Positions 20,150 to 31,445 of a stretch of DNA of 64,000 bases are shown here, piece after piece. Made by a program: the position numbers and the translations under genes. The DNA comes from Leptobrachium leishanense (taxonomy: Eukaryota; Chordata; Amphibia; Anura; Megophryidae). Numbering within the stretch: position 1 is the first letter of the stretch; each line of letters begins with the position of its first letter. The notes beneath the pieces are model-generated. The model had not been told where the DNA came from. It did no database searches and saw only the letters and a program-made list of their open reading frames with translations. Location: positions 65,580,637 through 65,644,636 of the forward strand of contig CM019067.1 in NCBI GenBank assembly GCA_009667805.1, in the 5' to 3' direction.

Positions 20150-22810
20150 TTCCCAATGCATATCCAAGTAGTTGATGGTTCTTCCTTACCTTCGGGTCCC
20201 GTGATACAGGAGACCATGCCAGTTTGTGTTACTAGTGGCCCAAGACATGCTGAATCTATTGTCTTTGATGTGGTACCTTCACCGGTGTTCCCCATAATCC
20301 TAGGACTCCCTTGGCTCCGAATACATGACCCCCTTATATCCTGGGCTAAGGGGACGCTTACGTTTTCTGCTTCCCGTTGTTCCCCACAGGAATGTGGTAA
20401 CGAATGTTTCACTCTGTTTACGGTGTTAGACGCCAATATGATAGCGCAGTATAATACGACCTTACCTAATGCCTACGTCTCTTTTTCGGATGTTTTTGAT
20501 GAAGGAGGAGCTGAGCAGCTGCCATTCCATACGACCGATTGTATCCTTTGTCTGATCCAGAATTGAGAGTATTGAAAGAATACATCCAAAAGAATTTAAA
20601 GAAAGGCTTTTTGCGACATTCTACATCCCCGGCTGGAGCCGGCATATTTGTTGTGTCAAAGAAAGATGGAGGATTACGTCCCTGTGTGGACTACCGGGAT
20701 CTGAATCGTATCACAATAAAAAACAGGTATCCCCTTCCTCTGATTCCAGAATTAATTGAACGTCTACAGGGAGCAGTGATCTACAGTACTCCAAGTTGGA
20801 TTTAAAGGGCGCTTTCTAGTCTCGATACGGTCATTTTGAGTATATGGTAATGTCATTCGGCCTGTGCAATGCACCAGCAACGTTTCAACATTTCTTGAAT
20901 GACATAATCAGGGATTTACTGGACAGCTATGTAGTAGTATATCTGGATGATATCCTTATCTTTTCATCATCACTCAGTGAACATAGAAAACATATGACAA
21001 CTATTCTTCATCGATTATGCACCCACCGATTATGTGCCAAAATTAAAAAATGTGTATTCGAGACCGATAAGATAGATTTCCTCGGCTTCGAGCTCATTCC
21101 TAGATGTGTTTCCATGGATCAGAAAAAGGTTGAGGCCATAAAAACCTGGCCACGTCCTCGAGACAAAAAGGCGGTACAACGTCGTTTCATCGGTTTTGCC
21201 AATTTTTATCGACAATTTATTAAGAATTTTTCCACAACGATCATGCCACTTACCGCCCTGACTAGAAAACAACCCACATTCCAATGGTCTTCTACGGCTC
21301 AAGAGGCCTTTGACACCCTAAAGAACATGTTCTGTGTAGCACCAGTCCTGGTTATTCCTAATCCTCAACTACCATACACTTTGGAGGTAGATGCCTCCGA
21401 AACGGGACTGGGAGCGGTTCTTTCACAGAGGAGGCCTCCTGCTTCAACAATGCACCCTGTGGCATATTACTCCAGAAAACTTACATCAGCCGAAAGGAAT
21501 TACGACATCGGAGATAGGGCGCATTTAATCACCAGGAGTTCCCTATCGGAATGGCGCCATCTCCTGGAGGGTGCTCAACACCCCTTTACGGTCCTTACCG
21601 ATCATAAGAATCTGGAATACTTACGTACCGCCAAGCGACTCAATCTTCGAAAAGCCAGTTGGTCTCTCTTCTTTTCTCGTTTTGACTTCCATGTGACATA
21701 TAGACCAGGATCCCAGAACGGAAAGGAGGATGCCCTGTCCCGTAACTTTGCCACAACCAATCAGTCTGACACCATTGAGACGATTCTGTGCCCTCAACAG
21801 TTTCTCGGTGTATCCTCAATGTACATGCAGCAGATAAGAGAACATCAAACCAACGATGACCAGCCTCCAACGTCTCTGCAATCCCTTGTTGTTGTGCATC
21901 CGGAAGACCGCCTTGCGGTCTTACAGAACTTTCATGATCTCCCCAGCGGTGGTCATCCAGGAGGAAGGAAAAACGAAGGATCTTATTACACGCTATTTCC
22001 AGTGGCTTCGCCTCCTTCAGGATGTCCAACGATATGTCCTCTCCTGTTCTACGTGCGCAAGGATGAAATCCCCTAACCAAAAACCTACGGGTCTTCTACA
22101 GCCTCTTCCCGTAACCCAACCAACCCTGGTCACATGTCTCCATCGACTTCATTGTAGACTTGCCACCATCAAAGCGTTATACCACTATTATGGTGACAGT
22201 GGACCGCTTCACTAAGATGGCACATTTTATCCCGATTCGAGGTCTCCCCACAGCTGCGGAGACGGCATCCCTGTTTCTCAGAGAGATCTTCAGACTGCAC
22301 GGCGTTCCTACATCTGTGGTGTCAGATAGAGGCGTTCAGTTCACCTCTAAATTTGGAAGCACTTCTGTCAGAGTCTTCCTATTTCCATTGATCTTTCTAC
22401 AGCGCATCACCCACATACCAATGGACAAACTGAAAGGGTCAATCAGTCCTTGGAGACTTACTTACGTTGTTACACCACACACTTGCAGGATGATTGGTCC
22501 AATCTCTTATGTACAGCGGAATTTGCATATAACTCCCGCATTCATGATTCCACACATTGCTCACCCTACTATATGTTATATGGATGTCATCCTGCTCCCT
22601 AACCTGACCATCCCTCTGGTACCCGTGTCACCGACCGGTTACGGTCCCTACAGCGTTGTCGTTTTGTTGCCCGTGACTGTCTTGTTGCAGCACAGGCCAC
22701 GTACAAAGCATATGCTGACCGTCGTCGCTCTGCTTTTCCTTATCAGGTTGGTCAGAAGGTGTGGTTGTCTAATCGTCATCTTCGTCTCTCCTGTCCTGCC
22801 AGTAAATTAG
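20150..22810 (+). pseudogene. Ty3/Gypsy pol: rest of protease, reverse transcriptase, RNase H, integrase start
   Basis: These domains copy the RNA into DNA and insert it. Protease runs to about 20540. Reverse transcriptase shows [15 protein letters not shown], the GLCNAPATFQHF fold and the YLDD catalytic site (near 20940). RNase H shows LEVDASETGLGAVLSQ and TDHKNLEYL. Integrase shows the zinc-binding CSTCARMKSP and the first two catalytic Asp (TVDRFTKMAHF, SDRGVQFTS). Compared with the family, short deletions lie near 20540 and near 20815. Frame changes occur near 21960 and in integrase, and the third catalytic residue was not found. It is dead. Confidence 0.85.
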
Positions 22811-22860
22811 GTCCTAGGTACATTGGCCCCTTTTCTATCATTGCTTTGGTTGGTCCTGTT

Positions 22861-23784
22861 AAGGGCTGAAACAACTAATCGATTAATTGACAAACTAATC
22901 AATGATTAAAATAGTTGTCAACTATTTCCATTATCGATTAATCGACACCGATTAATTGTCCTGTGTGCAGCACACACTGTTTACAGTTAGACCGAGTTAA
23001 ACGTAAATAGCCTCAGCTTTGGAGCGGATTGGAGAAGACACGCCGCTGCTTTATTAGGTATGATTTAGTTCTAGGGTTATGTCAGACACAACCAGTTTGT
23101 TTTTATTCCATTTACAACAGTAGCTGAACTATAACACAAACAATAGGATACTGCCACTGGGTGAAGGAGCTGTATGCCTGTGTTTTATCCATACATGAAG
23201 CTGGAGTCCTGTGTCACCACCCCACCCTCCCTGGCACAACCTCTTCGGTCGGGAACTGCCATTCCCTCCCTTTGGTATGGTTCCTTTCCCCAATCCCACT
23301 CCCAGATCCATTCTTTTGTCCATACCCACTCCCTCTCACTCAGGTCAAGTCACTTGAGCAAAGTCACTCCCTTCCACCTCCAGTCCCTCCTCCCACTCAG
23401 TTTGTTCACGAAATTATTAAAAAGGGACACACTACGCACCCTGACCACTTTAGCTTATTAACCCCGATTTCATGCTGACATCATTTATGACCAAGTGCTT
23501 GTATCCACGTTCATTTAAGAAAGCAAACATGGGCTTAAGCTGCGTATGCAGCATCAACCCATCCCTCTGACCAAGCACTCGCATACCTTGTGTGAAAAGT
23601 ACGCAAGATACGCAATTTGCGTACGTACGTACGAAAGTTACGTACACTACGCAAATTACTTATCTTTTTACTTAAAATTACTTTTAAGTAAACAATTTTT
23701 TTTTTCATCCGATGAATCGATTAATCGAAATAATAAAATCGGCAAACTAATCGATTATGAGAATAATCGTTAGTTGCAGCCCTA
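22861..23784. mobile_element. 924-bp hAT-type MITE inside the Gypsy integrase
   Basis: It has a perfect 8-bp duplication, GTCCTGTT, at 22853-22860 and 23785-23792. The ends are AAGGGCTGAAACAACTAATC and, inverted, GTTGCAGCCCTA, with ATCGATTAATCG words near both ends. Joining the flanks at one duplication restores an open integrase C-terminal frame. A piece of a related element ends near 62492 (TAGTTGTTGCAGCCCTA). Confidence 0.9.
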
Positions 23785-23792
23785 GTCCTGTT

Positions 23793-24116
23793 GCGGTTCG
23801 CCTTCTTCTCCCCCGGCATTACAGATGTCATCCTGTTTTTCATGTGTCCCTGTTGAAACCTGCCATTCCGAATTCTTTTCCTGGTCGTGTGTTGCCTCCA
23901 CCTACTCCTGTGTCGGTTGCTGGAGCCACCGAGCTTGAGGTGGCTCGTCTTTTTGATTCTCTCCACCGGCGCAGTGTTCTCCAGTATCTGGTGGAATGGA
24001 AGGGTTACGGCCCGGAGGATCGCTCTTGGGAGCCTGTTGTTGGGATCCATGCACTCGCCCGGGTCCGTGCGTTCCACGCTGCTCACCTGGGCGTCCGGGT
24101 CCGTTGTGTGTCCTGA
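23793..24116 (+). pseudogene. Ty3/Gypsy integrase C-terminus with chromodomain
   Basis: After the MITE the pol frame resumes with HPVFHVSLLKP, a conserved integrase C-terminal motif. A chromodomain follows (LQYLVEWKGYGPEDRSWEP near 23980-24040), and the frame ends with TGA at 24114-24116. The chromodomain marks the element as a chromovirus; in that group it targets integration to modified histones. It is cut off from the rest of pol by the insertion. Confidence 0.88.
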
Positions 24117-24139
24117 GGCTCCGCTTTCCGGGGGGGTTC

Positions 24140-24584
24140 TGTCAGGGCCGCTGGCCCACGGCTGACTCGACTGCTCAGCGGTGTCAGGCGGGCAGTGCAG
24201 GCTGGCTCACCTCCTCGGTGTCATCCTGGCCCCTGGGGGGAGTGGGGCTGAATGTGCGGCCGGTGGTCTCCGGCGGAGCTCCAGGCCTCTGACAAGGGAC
24301 GCGTGCGACGCTGGTCTCCACCAATATAGCGGCCAGGCCACGTCGCGCACTGATGACGTCACGGGCCTGCTATTGGATCAGATGGGTTCCATGGGGTATA
24401 AAAGAGCAAAGGGCCCACTTATGCATTGCTCCAGTATTGAAGCAGTTCCCCTAGTTTCTGGCTCCTGATTCAAAGAACAGTTGGTTCCATGTATGCAGTC
24501 TGCTTTCTGCTCCTCCTGGCTTCCCAGTTGTGTCCCTTGAGCTCTCTCCCTCTTCCAACCTCAGCTGGTGGGGAAACCCTGACC
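24140..24584 (+). mobile_element. 3' LTR of the Gypsy element (LTR3)
   Basis: It begins TGTCAGGG and ends CCCTGACC (last base changed from the expected A), followed by GCACT at 24585-24589. This is the same 5-bp word that flanks LTR1 on both sides. A polypurine-like CCGGGGGGGTT precedes it (near 24127-24138). TATA-like GGGGTATAAAAGAG lies near 24393-24407. Confidence 0.9.
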
Positions 24585-25090
24585 GCACTTTACATGTGTT
24601 GAATTAGCCTTACAACCAGAGGGAAAAGGTGAAGGGGTGCAAAATTTTGTTCTGCCCGGGCGACCTTAACTCTTGCTGAGCCACTGCACAAAGCCATATA
24701 TTTATTCAGAAATAATCCTACATTTCTACACACACACAACCATATGTTTATTCACACTAATCAGACCTTTTTACCATCCCTTACCCTGAATCAGCCCCTT
24801 CCGTGACCCCACACCCTAAATCCGCCCCTTCAATGCCCCTCTACCCATTAGGTCCAAAGTGGAACCCAAAGCACAAATACATAAAAGGTCACAGTGAAAA
24901 ACCATACCATAAAATGGAGGAGGATTCCCTGAAATCTCTGCGTCGTAAGTATGGAGAATTACACGCTGTGGTATTTATCTGCATTTTCTCTCGATTAGTA
25001 TTGAACTTGTACCAGTCGGGTACCAGCCCTAGCAACAGAATCCAGAGTAACTTCCTCCCGGAAGAATTCACCAGGCACCTGAGAAACTCC
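24585..25090 (+). repeat. Gypsy downstream flank, original copy
   Basis: It matches 18155-18646 nearly base for base. The copies part at CACCTGAGAAACTC, after which this one continues into unique sequence (CCAGGGCTTTAC). It is therefore probably the ancestral locus flank. Confidence 0.88.
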
Positions 25091-25299
25091 CAGGGCTTTA
25101 CAAACAGCACGGAAATGTAATATGCAGCACAAGACAGAGATGGAGAAAAAGGTGAATTGTAGGAGGAATCTGATTCGATTATCTTGGTACATTTTATTTT
25201 GTCCCAAAGCAATGGCATTGTCAAATTTGTCAAGTATAAAATGAGCAATCCCACTGTCGTTACTCACCTTCTCATTTCCCATGCTGTGAGCAAGTTCAG

Positions 25300-26018
25300 T
25301 GTTTTCATAGTCATGTTATTCATAAAACACAAGCCTCTAAAACACATGTACAAAAATTTTGTTTTTTCAGTTTTGCTTAAATTTGCATATTTTCTTAGAA
25401 AAAAGCAATAACAGTGTCCCATTTCTATTTTTTTTTTAACCCCTTGCCGCAAGGCGGGTTGTGCCTGGTGGCGCATACTAGAATGCCACACTTCCTGGCT
25501 GCTACAGCGGACCCAGCCTATGCAGAAGATGCGTGCTGTGCATCATTGGCTGCAGGGGGGCGGCCTGAGTTCAAGCCACCCCGCGGCAATGGTGCATGCC
25601 ATGTGCCAACTGGTGGGTGAGAGTACAGAGGCCCATTGAAGCTAGCGGAACGTGCTATGCCGCCCCTTGGGCTTCATACTCCCCGCGGCGGGAAGAGATT
25701 AATAAGCGTGCACCAGAGAATATATATCCACAATGGTTTGGATCATAAAATGTGTAAAAAATAATTTTGCACGCTGTAATTTATTGAAATTTGAAAGGAA
25801 ATTTACATTTTTTGAAATTTTTTCTTATAGCATTCTGACGGGGCAGAACATGTACGCATAATAAGGATATATTTTGAATCTGTAGAGTCTTCTGAAAATA
25901 AGGATATATAATTTGTATGGGTCGTACAATAAAACATGACTTCAAATCGCATTTAAGCATGATGAGCACCAAACGGTCAAAATTAGCTCAGCACACAGGA
26001 TTGAAGTGGCTCAGCATT
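25300..26018. mobile_element. Diverged large TTAA-family MITE, interrupted
   Basis: It is similar to the right part of 43410-44316: both have CCCATTTCTA before a T-run, CACGCTGTA, GCATTCTG, TATATAATTTGT and GCTCAGCACACAG. The boundaries are approximate. It is interrupted by a smaller TTAA element at 25440-25698. Confidence 0.65.
25440..25698. mobile_element. 259-bp TTAA-target MITE nested in a larger one
   Basis: TTAA flanks it at 25436-25439 and 25699-25702. The ends CCCCTTGCCGC and GCGGCGGGAAGAGA are imperfect inverted repeats. The related copy near 43996-44012 has T-run-AACAAGCG uninterrupted, which acts as an empty site. The 68-codon frame inside is not supported as a gene. Confidence 0.78.
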
Positions 26019-26341
26019 GAAGGAGATGAGTAGGTATAGGAAAGGCTAATATGAATATGGTAAAGGACAGGAAGGGTTAATGGTAACCCTTCTTGCCCCT
26101 TACTTTAAATATTATATTAAGTCTTCCTGTCCGTTACTATACTTTATTAACAATTTCTGTCCCTTACTATACATAATCTGAATATTAACCCTTACCAATA
26201 AATAGTCTATTAACCCTTCCTGTTGGGGTACTCTGCGATCGTCACAACACGTCTCTGTGAATCCTTGCACTGGCTCCCCATACACAGCACAATTAATTCA
26301 AATTAAATCACCCTAACTCCACTCCTCACTACCTGTTCTCA
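26019..26341. other. Intergenic DNA, no gene recognised
   Basis: Loosely repeated CCCTTAC / TTAACCC words (AGGGTTAA, TTAACCCTTCC) occur here. No gene or clear element boundary was seen. Confidence 0.35.
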
Positions 26342-26344
26342 TTA

Positions 26345-26765
26345 GGCTAGGGTCAGACGAAAGCATTTTTTCCCCGCGAACGTGAAAAAGTGCGTCCAAA
26401 CGCATTGACGTATTTTTTCACAGAATGCGCAAAAACGGTCAGACGACGCGCATTTTCGGGCGTGATTTTGTACGGATCGTCAATAAAACTCTTTTTGCGT
26501 CTGGACGTTATGTAGGCTGGACATTAGCAGAGTCTGACATCTCCTAATCACACACACACGCTGCTATGCCGTCGCAGCGCACTCAGTACGTCAGTACTAG
26601 CGGTTCAGCGTTCTCAGAAAAATGCGTTCAAATTCCACTTGCGTTGCACGGCCGGACTTTTGTGCGGCCGTATATTGGCCGTCATTGCCCGTCATCTGCT
26701 GCTAGTGCGGCCGTAATTATGTGCGCCAGAACGCACGTTAAAAGTGCGCTGGTCTGTCCCCAGCC
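26345..26765. mobile_element. Subfamily A MITE (421 bp)
   Basis: GGCTAGGGTCAGACGAAAGC at the left and GGTCTGTCCCCAGCC at the right. The flanks are TTA (26342-26344) and TAA (26766-26768), so the duplication is not exact. The interior matches 2963-3372. Confidence 0.75.
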
Positions 26766-26889
26766 TAAGTCATCAAATACACCCCAGCTCGCCTCCTAAG
26801 ATCCAACAATGACCTACTCCTGGCTTCCTTCATCACCTCTTCACATGCCAGATTGCAGGATTTTTCTATTGCGGCACCAACAGTGTCAG

Positions 26890-27718
26890 GGGTATTCAAA
26901 GAGCTCCGAATTGCTGGTTATTCGGCTATCCAGAGAGCAGGCAGTACGCCAAATGTTGGCGAATTGCCTGCACATACAGTGCCTGTTCGAGGGCAGTGAA
27001 ACCCCCATAGAGAAGTAATGCTTCGTCTATTCAGAGAACAAAAATCAGCAGTGAAAGGTTGCCGAATTGCACTGCCATTTGGTGGTTTCATTCGAAAGGT
27101 TTATTCAGGCGAATCCCATAGGCTTCAATGTTAAAAATATTCCCGTTTTAATTCAATATCTAATAAACCGTATATTACAATATTCTGCAGTAAAAAGTTT
27201 CTTTATTTTTAGATTTATTTAGGCATTTTTCAGGATTTTTTCGGAAAAAAATTTCCGTTTGTTTTTTTAAATCATTTTTTCTTTTTTCTGTAACAGACCT
27301 TTTTATTATCATTCATTGGATCTTATATGTAAATTCCAGACATTTTCGTTCAGTAGTTTCTTTGCAAACAGCGTTTCACTTTTCAAACATTCAAGCGTAC
27401 TGTTTTTTTCACTCCATTCGTCTGTGGTGTCGAGTTTTTCCGGTGGCTGCTCTGTGCTCTGATCGGCTCCTGCTCGGGTTTCTCCGGCATGTTCGGCGGG
27501 GTTAATCCAGATGTTTTTGCAGGTTTTCGATGTTTTCGCCTGGGTTTTGCAGTGAGTGTTCGGCAGGTTTGTGGCGACTTTTCCCTGCACTACGACGGCC
27601 CTGTGGTGCTTGCTGAATACACAGGGTCGCCGAAATGGGATTGCCAAATTGCACTGAATTGTAGAGAACGAAACGTCTCCGAACGTGCGGTCACTTTTAG
27701 ATTCACTTTGAATAACCC
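26890..27718. mobile_element. Complete copy of a long MITE-like repeat (about 830 bp)
   Basis: The inverted ends GGGTATTCAAAGAG and CTTTGAATAACCC bound the copy. It shares its right 490 bp with 1-489. No transposase frame is visible; the 109-112-codon frames across its right end are not conserved in the other copy. Confidence 0.65.
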
Positions 27719-28060
27719 GGTATGGAATGCGCTGCCTCGCGATATGAGATTCTCCCCCAGTCTGGCATTTTTTAAATACTCCTTAAGACATTTCTATCTA
27801 GGGAAGACGACCATCTAACCCCATAACTAAACATCCGAGACCCAATAACTGTCCTTATCTCCCTCTGCATTACCATCATGCAGTCCTCCCTTATCTAGAC
27901 TGCAGGTTCCCACAGGAATAGGGCCATCATATCCTCCTGTATCTGTTTGTTATATTAACTTGCATTTTTTTGGTGTATTGTAAAATCGTATTGTCTTTAC
28001 ACATTGTACAGCGCTGTGGAATATGTTGGTGCTTAAATATAACTAATAATAATCCCTTAC
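27719..28060 (+). mobile_element. LINE 3' end: last ORF2 codons plus 3' tail
   Basis: The frame ends WNALPRDMRFSPSLAFF...KTTI and a stop at 27816-27818, the pattern of LINE endonuclease/RT C-termini (WNxLP...FKxxL). A 3' UTR follows, ending with TGTACAGCGCTGTGGAATAT and short AAT repeats. A second tail of this kind ends near 63358. A CR1/L2-like origin is likely but not proven. Confidence 0.65.
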
Positions 28061-28379
28061 TGTACATACTCCTGATATTAAAACGTAATATTCGATTAAC
28101 TCTTCCCTTATTACTCCTAATATAAACCCTAAAGTCTCCCTGGTCTTAACTGCCCTTAAACTTAGCCCAACCTCCAAATATTAACCTTATTCTCCACAGC
28201 GGGCAGACTGAAGCTTTTCGAACCTTTTCAGCCCAGGAAAATCCCCGGCACACTGTGCTTATCAATCGGTTTTTGAAAACGAACAGATTTATCAAATTGA
28301 GCCGAACTTCCCATCACTTGTTAGTGTACTCCTCACTAACACACCAACAATCTCTAGAGCTCACACGGTACTGTGTACA

Positions 28380-28559
28380 GCGGCGTAGTCAGCTCTAGTG
28401 TGTTGAACTTTGCTCTTAGTCGGAGTCGCGCGTTGATGACGTTCCAAAAACACGTGTAGTTCTGTCTCTACAGTAATAATCGTATCCGGGTTTATACAGG
28501 TGAATTGGTCGGAATTTTCGCCCTGTTGTCATTATCTCTGGTGCTAGCAGGGAGAGGAG
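28380..28559 (+). promoter_or_regulatory. Candidate RBIS promoter and non-coding first exon
   Basis: This non-repetitive, CpG-containing stretch (GGAGTCGCGCG, TGATGACGTTCC) ends in a strong splice donor, GAGGAG|GTGAGT, at 28559/28560. RBIS needs an upstream 5' UTR exon because its ATG exon starts with a splice acceptor at 32388-32389. The assignment is inferred from position and donor quality only. Confidence 0.3.
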
Positions 28560-28560
28560 G

Positions 28561-29479
28561 TGAGTGATTGCTTCTACCAGGGGAGCCTCCAAGGCTTCCT
28601 CCATTGCAGGAATATTGTTATATGTGGGACACCGCTTTAATCTTCTTTCTCTTTACATTCGTGAAGATTAAGCCGCCCCCAGAAGCTGGTGGTCTCCATG
28701 CTGGCTCAGGGAATGGCTGTCAGGGGGTGTGAGTAGATGTGAGCCTCTGGGGGATGTACAGTATAAGGTGCTTCTGCCCGAACACCCCCTGGATGTCTGA
28801 ATTCTATATTAACAGCAGCCCTTCCACTTTGTGAACACATCAAGGAAAATGTTTGATTCCATGTGATTTAATTGTATTGCAATCATTATATCCATGTAAA
28901 AATAGAACACACGTGTGTACATATCCTCAGCTCACCCGTTGCGATTCAGCATCACAATTACTTCCATGTAAATAGTGCCGTACAACGAGTAAGACAGAAC
29001 TACCAGAAAATTAAGAAACAAGTTTGACACATGGATAATGCTGGGAAAAGAGGACCCAGCTCCAGAGCTTACAATCTTACGTGGCAGCCAATAGGAAATG
29101 GATCTTGTCATGCGCAAGGCTATTCACACTTAACTGGTCCGGATGTGTAGAATGTCCCTTTTTAGTGTTTCAGAGTGGCCAGGTTGTCTACGCAGTGGTT
29201 CTCAACCTGTGGATCCTCAGGACCCACAATTTGTCCTTGGTCATTGTCGCGACCTAAAAATAATTGAATTTCTGAAACATAATTTAGTCCACAAAACAAA
29301 CGTGTACAATATTCTACAACGTATGCACTTTTTAAACAAACCGGGATTCTTTCCAAAATGGATAGTGCAGGAATCACAGAACTAGTGAAAACAAAAGCAA
29401 AAACCCAATAAAATAAACTGTAATTGAAACATATGAAATTAATTAGAATTTATGAGAAAACTAGGGATACTTCTTGCTC
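28561..29479. other. Intergenic or first-intron DNA, no gene recognised
   Basis: If the 28.5-kb exon is real, this is RBIS intron 1. Only short frames without domains are present. A scrap GTGGTTCTCAACCTGTGGATCC near 29195-29216 resembles the end of a hAT MITE. Confidence 0.35.
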
Positions 29480-29483
29480 TTAA

Positions 29484-29884
29484 CCCCCTTGACGGTTATC
29501 CCAAGTGTGTCTTGGGGGTTAAATTTCACTGCTGAAAGCTGTAACCCCGAGACACACTCGGGCTGGTTACATCACCTCTCCGTGCGTTCCCTCGCTGATC
29601 TCTGCAGTCTCCGGCGATCGCAGCGTCTTACTGGATTCCTTCTCGCGAGGAGGAAACCAGGAAGTAAGTATGAGGGTCGCGATCGCCAGAGGAGACTGGG
29701 GGGGACATTGAGGGAGTGCAGGGAGAGGTGATGTATCCAGCTGGATCCCGAGTGTTGCTCGGGGTTACCGCTTCCAACATAGGAATTTAACCCCGAGCCA
29801 CACTCGGGACTACCGATTGGGGGGGGGGACAAATTGAGCGCTTTGGGACAAGAACATTTTTAAATAAATAGACCGCCAGGGAGG
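29484..29884. mobile_element. TTAA-target MITE (401 bp), complete
   Basis: TTAA at 29480-29483 and 29885-29888. The right end GACCGCCAGGGAGG is the inverted form of CCTCCCTGGCGG seen at 5300; the left end CCCCCTTGACGG is diverged. Internal inverted words (GAGACACACTCGGG and CCCGAGTGTTGCTC) give a foldback structure. The TTAA target fits piggyBac or Kolobok groups. Confidence 0.8.
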
Positions 29885-29938
29885 TTAATAAGTGTCTCAA
29901 AGTCTGGGGATAGACAAAGTAACTCTTAGGCTGGTGTC

Positions 29939-30351
29939 AGACGAGCGCATTTTGTACGGAATGTGCGTCTGTGCAGTACGGACGTACTTTCTGACGGAAG
30001 ACGCGGTAGTGGCCACACAGTCCGTTATTCTGACGACGTTATTTTTGACAGATTTAGAAGGGAAAATTAATTAATATGAAAAACCATTTTGTCCGTCAAA
30101 AATGCTGGCCGCACAAATGCAGTCCCTTCTGACCTCGTTCATCACTCACACGCAAAGCTATGCGGATGTGGCGCACTCTGTGCACCTGTTCTAGCGGATT
30201 TACGTTCTTGCCTGCCTTGCGTCCGTTGTGCGTCCGCACTTCTGTGGACGCACTTTGCGTTTCGGTGTCTCGATCATAATTGTATGCTACCACGGACGTT
30301 AAAATGTGCGGCAACACAGGACGTGAGCACTGCGCTCGTCTGACACAGTCC
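29939..30351. mobile_element. Subfamily B MITE (413 bp)
   Basis: GGCTGGTGTCAGACGAGCGC to CTCGTCTGACACAGTCC, with TTA on both sides (29936-29938 and 30352-30354). The interior matches 3510-3958. The overlapping 73-133-codon frames are repeat-derived. Confidence 0.8.
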
Positions 30352-30354
30352 TTA

Positions 30355-30774
30355 GGTAATGTTCAATGTCCAGTCTGTTCCCATCATGCTGAGGCAGCCG
30401 GTGCAGTCACTGAGTCAAACCCCACACCTTCCCATTACAGATCCCCCTCCAACTTGCCATTACAGAGTACCTTACCTGATGCAGCGGGTTCCATGTGGCA
30501 CGTGGCGGCAGGACCTGTAGCTGAGAGGATGGGGTTATCCCTGCTTTCCTCACTAGCAACTGCACACTGGAACGCCCTTCAAGCAGGGAAGTTCCAGCCT
30601 GCGGTTGCTGGTGAGAGAGGCAGCCACGCCGCCTGGGACCCACTGCTGCACGTAAGATGCATCAGCAGGTCCCAGGCATGAGAGAGGCCTGGGGGCACTT
30701 GCCCCGCGACCCACTACTTGAGAAACACTTGTCTAGAGTCTCCCTCCCTCCAGCGCTAATCTTGTAAAGCACTG
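30355..30774. other. Intergenic or intronic DNA, no gene recognised
   Basis: A partly GC-rich stretch has overlapping 78- and 133-codon frames on opposite strands. Neither has a recognisable domain. Confidence 0.35.
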
Positions 30775-30777
30775 TAA

Positions 30778-31026
30778 GGCTGGCGGCACACGAGCAGAGG
30801 AAGGAACATCCGTAAAAGTGGACGTTCCTTCCACTCTCTGCGCTCAGCGTACAAAGCGCGGTCCTCCTATGGAGAATCGCGCTTTGTATCCTTTTAGCGT
30901 CCGTTTAGCTTTTTGACGGGGAGGGCTTTTTCACATCCGGTGGATGGCCTTCCCCGTCAAAAACCCACGGACGCAGGGAAGTGCGGGCGCATTTTGAGCC
31001 ATAAATACGCTCGTGTGCCGGGGGCC
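30778..31026. mobile_element. TAA-target MITE (249 bp)
   Basis: The inverted ends are GGCTGGCGGCACACGAG and CTCGTGTGCCGGGGGCC, flanked by TAA at 30775-30777 and 31027-31029. The end words resemble the 53099 and 2963 families, consistent with a group of TTA/TAA-target elements. Confidence 0.82.
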
Positions 31027-31029
31027 TAA

Positions 31030-31445
31030 GTGGAGTTTCCTCCACCCCACCCAGCGTCACCAGCAACTGAGATTTTTGAATTTCCTTGTTGCCAATCATC
31101 AGATTGGTCACTAGACACTAGCACGCACACTGCATGCTGGCACCACCCTCTCTCAGACGGACGGCGATAGCAAGTGTTTTGAGCGGCAGCTGATGGATCG
31201 GTGCATAACACATACAGCTTTGTTTCGTTTCTGTGCAGGCGCTGCGGAACCGATGTCCGTAAAGTGCGCAAGTCCGTAAGGAAGCTCGACTTTTGCTCAA
31301 TATGCAAAACAATTTGCGCGTGAATGCAAATTGCATAGAAAAACTGCAGGCAATAACGGATTCAGAAGCCCCCTGAGCTGACTGGAAGGATCTGCGCACG
31401 CCAGAAACAGAAAAAAACCTCAGATTGCAGCTTGTACCAGTTATT
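31030..31445. repeat. Diverged dispersed repeat (also at 35.1 and 59.9 kb)
   Basis: It shares with 59870-60130 the order: CACCCTCT, CAGGCGCT, GTAAAGTGCG, AAGTCCGTA/AAGTCCCGTA, and late CAGAAG/ACTTCTGG words. It resembles 35140-35345 in the opposite direction. A short hairpin (AATTGGGCAGAT / ATCTGCCCAATT) lies just right, at 31501-31541. The class is unknown. Confidence 0.45.

Noticed and set aside
23887..24116. Independent chromodomain host gene
   Set aside because: The segment is collinear with the Gypsy pol C-terminus and followed by its polypurine tract and LTR.
30280..30681. 133-codon open frame
   Set aside because: It starts inside a MITE and has an overlapping open frame on the other strand; no domain.
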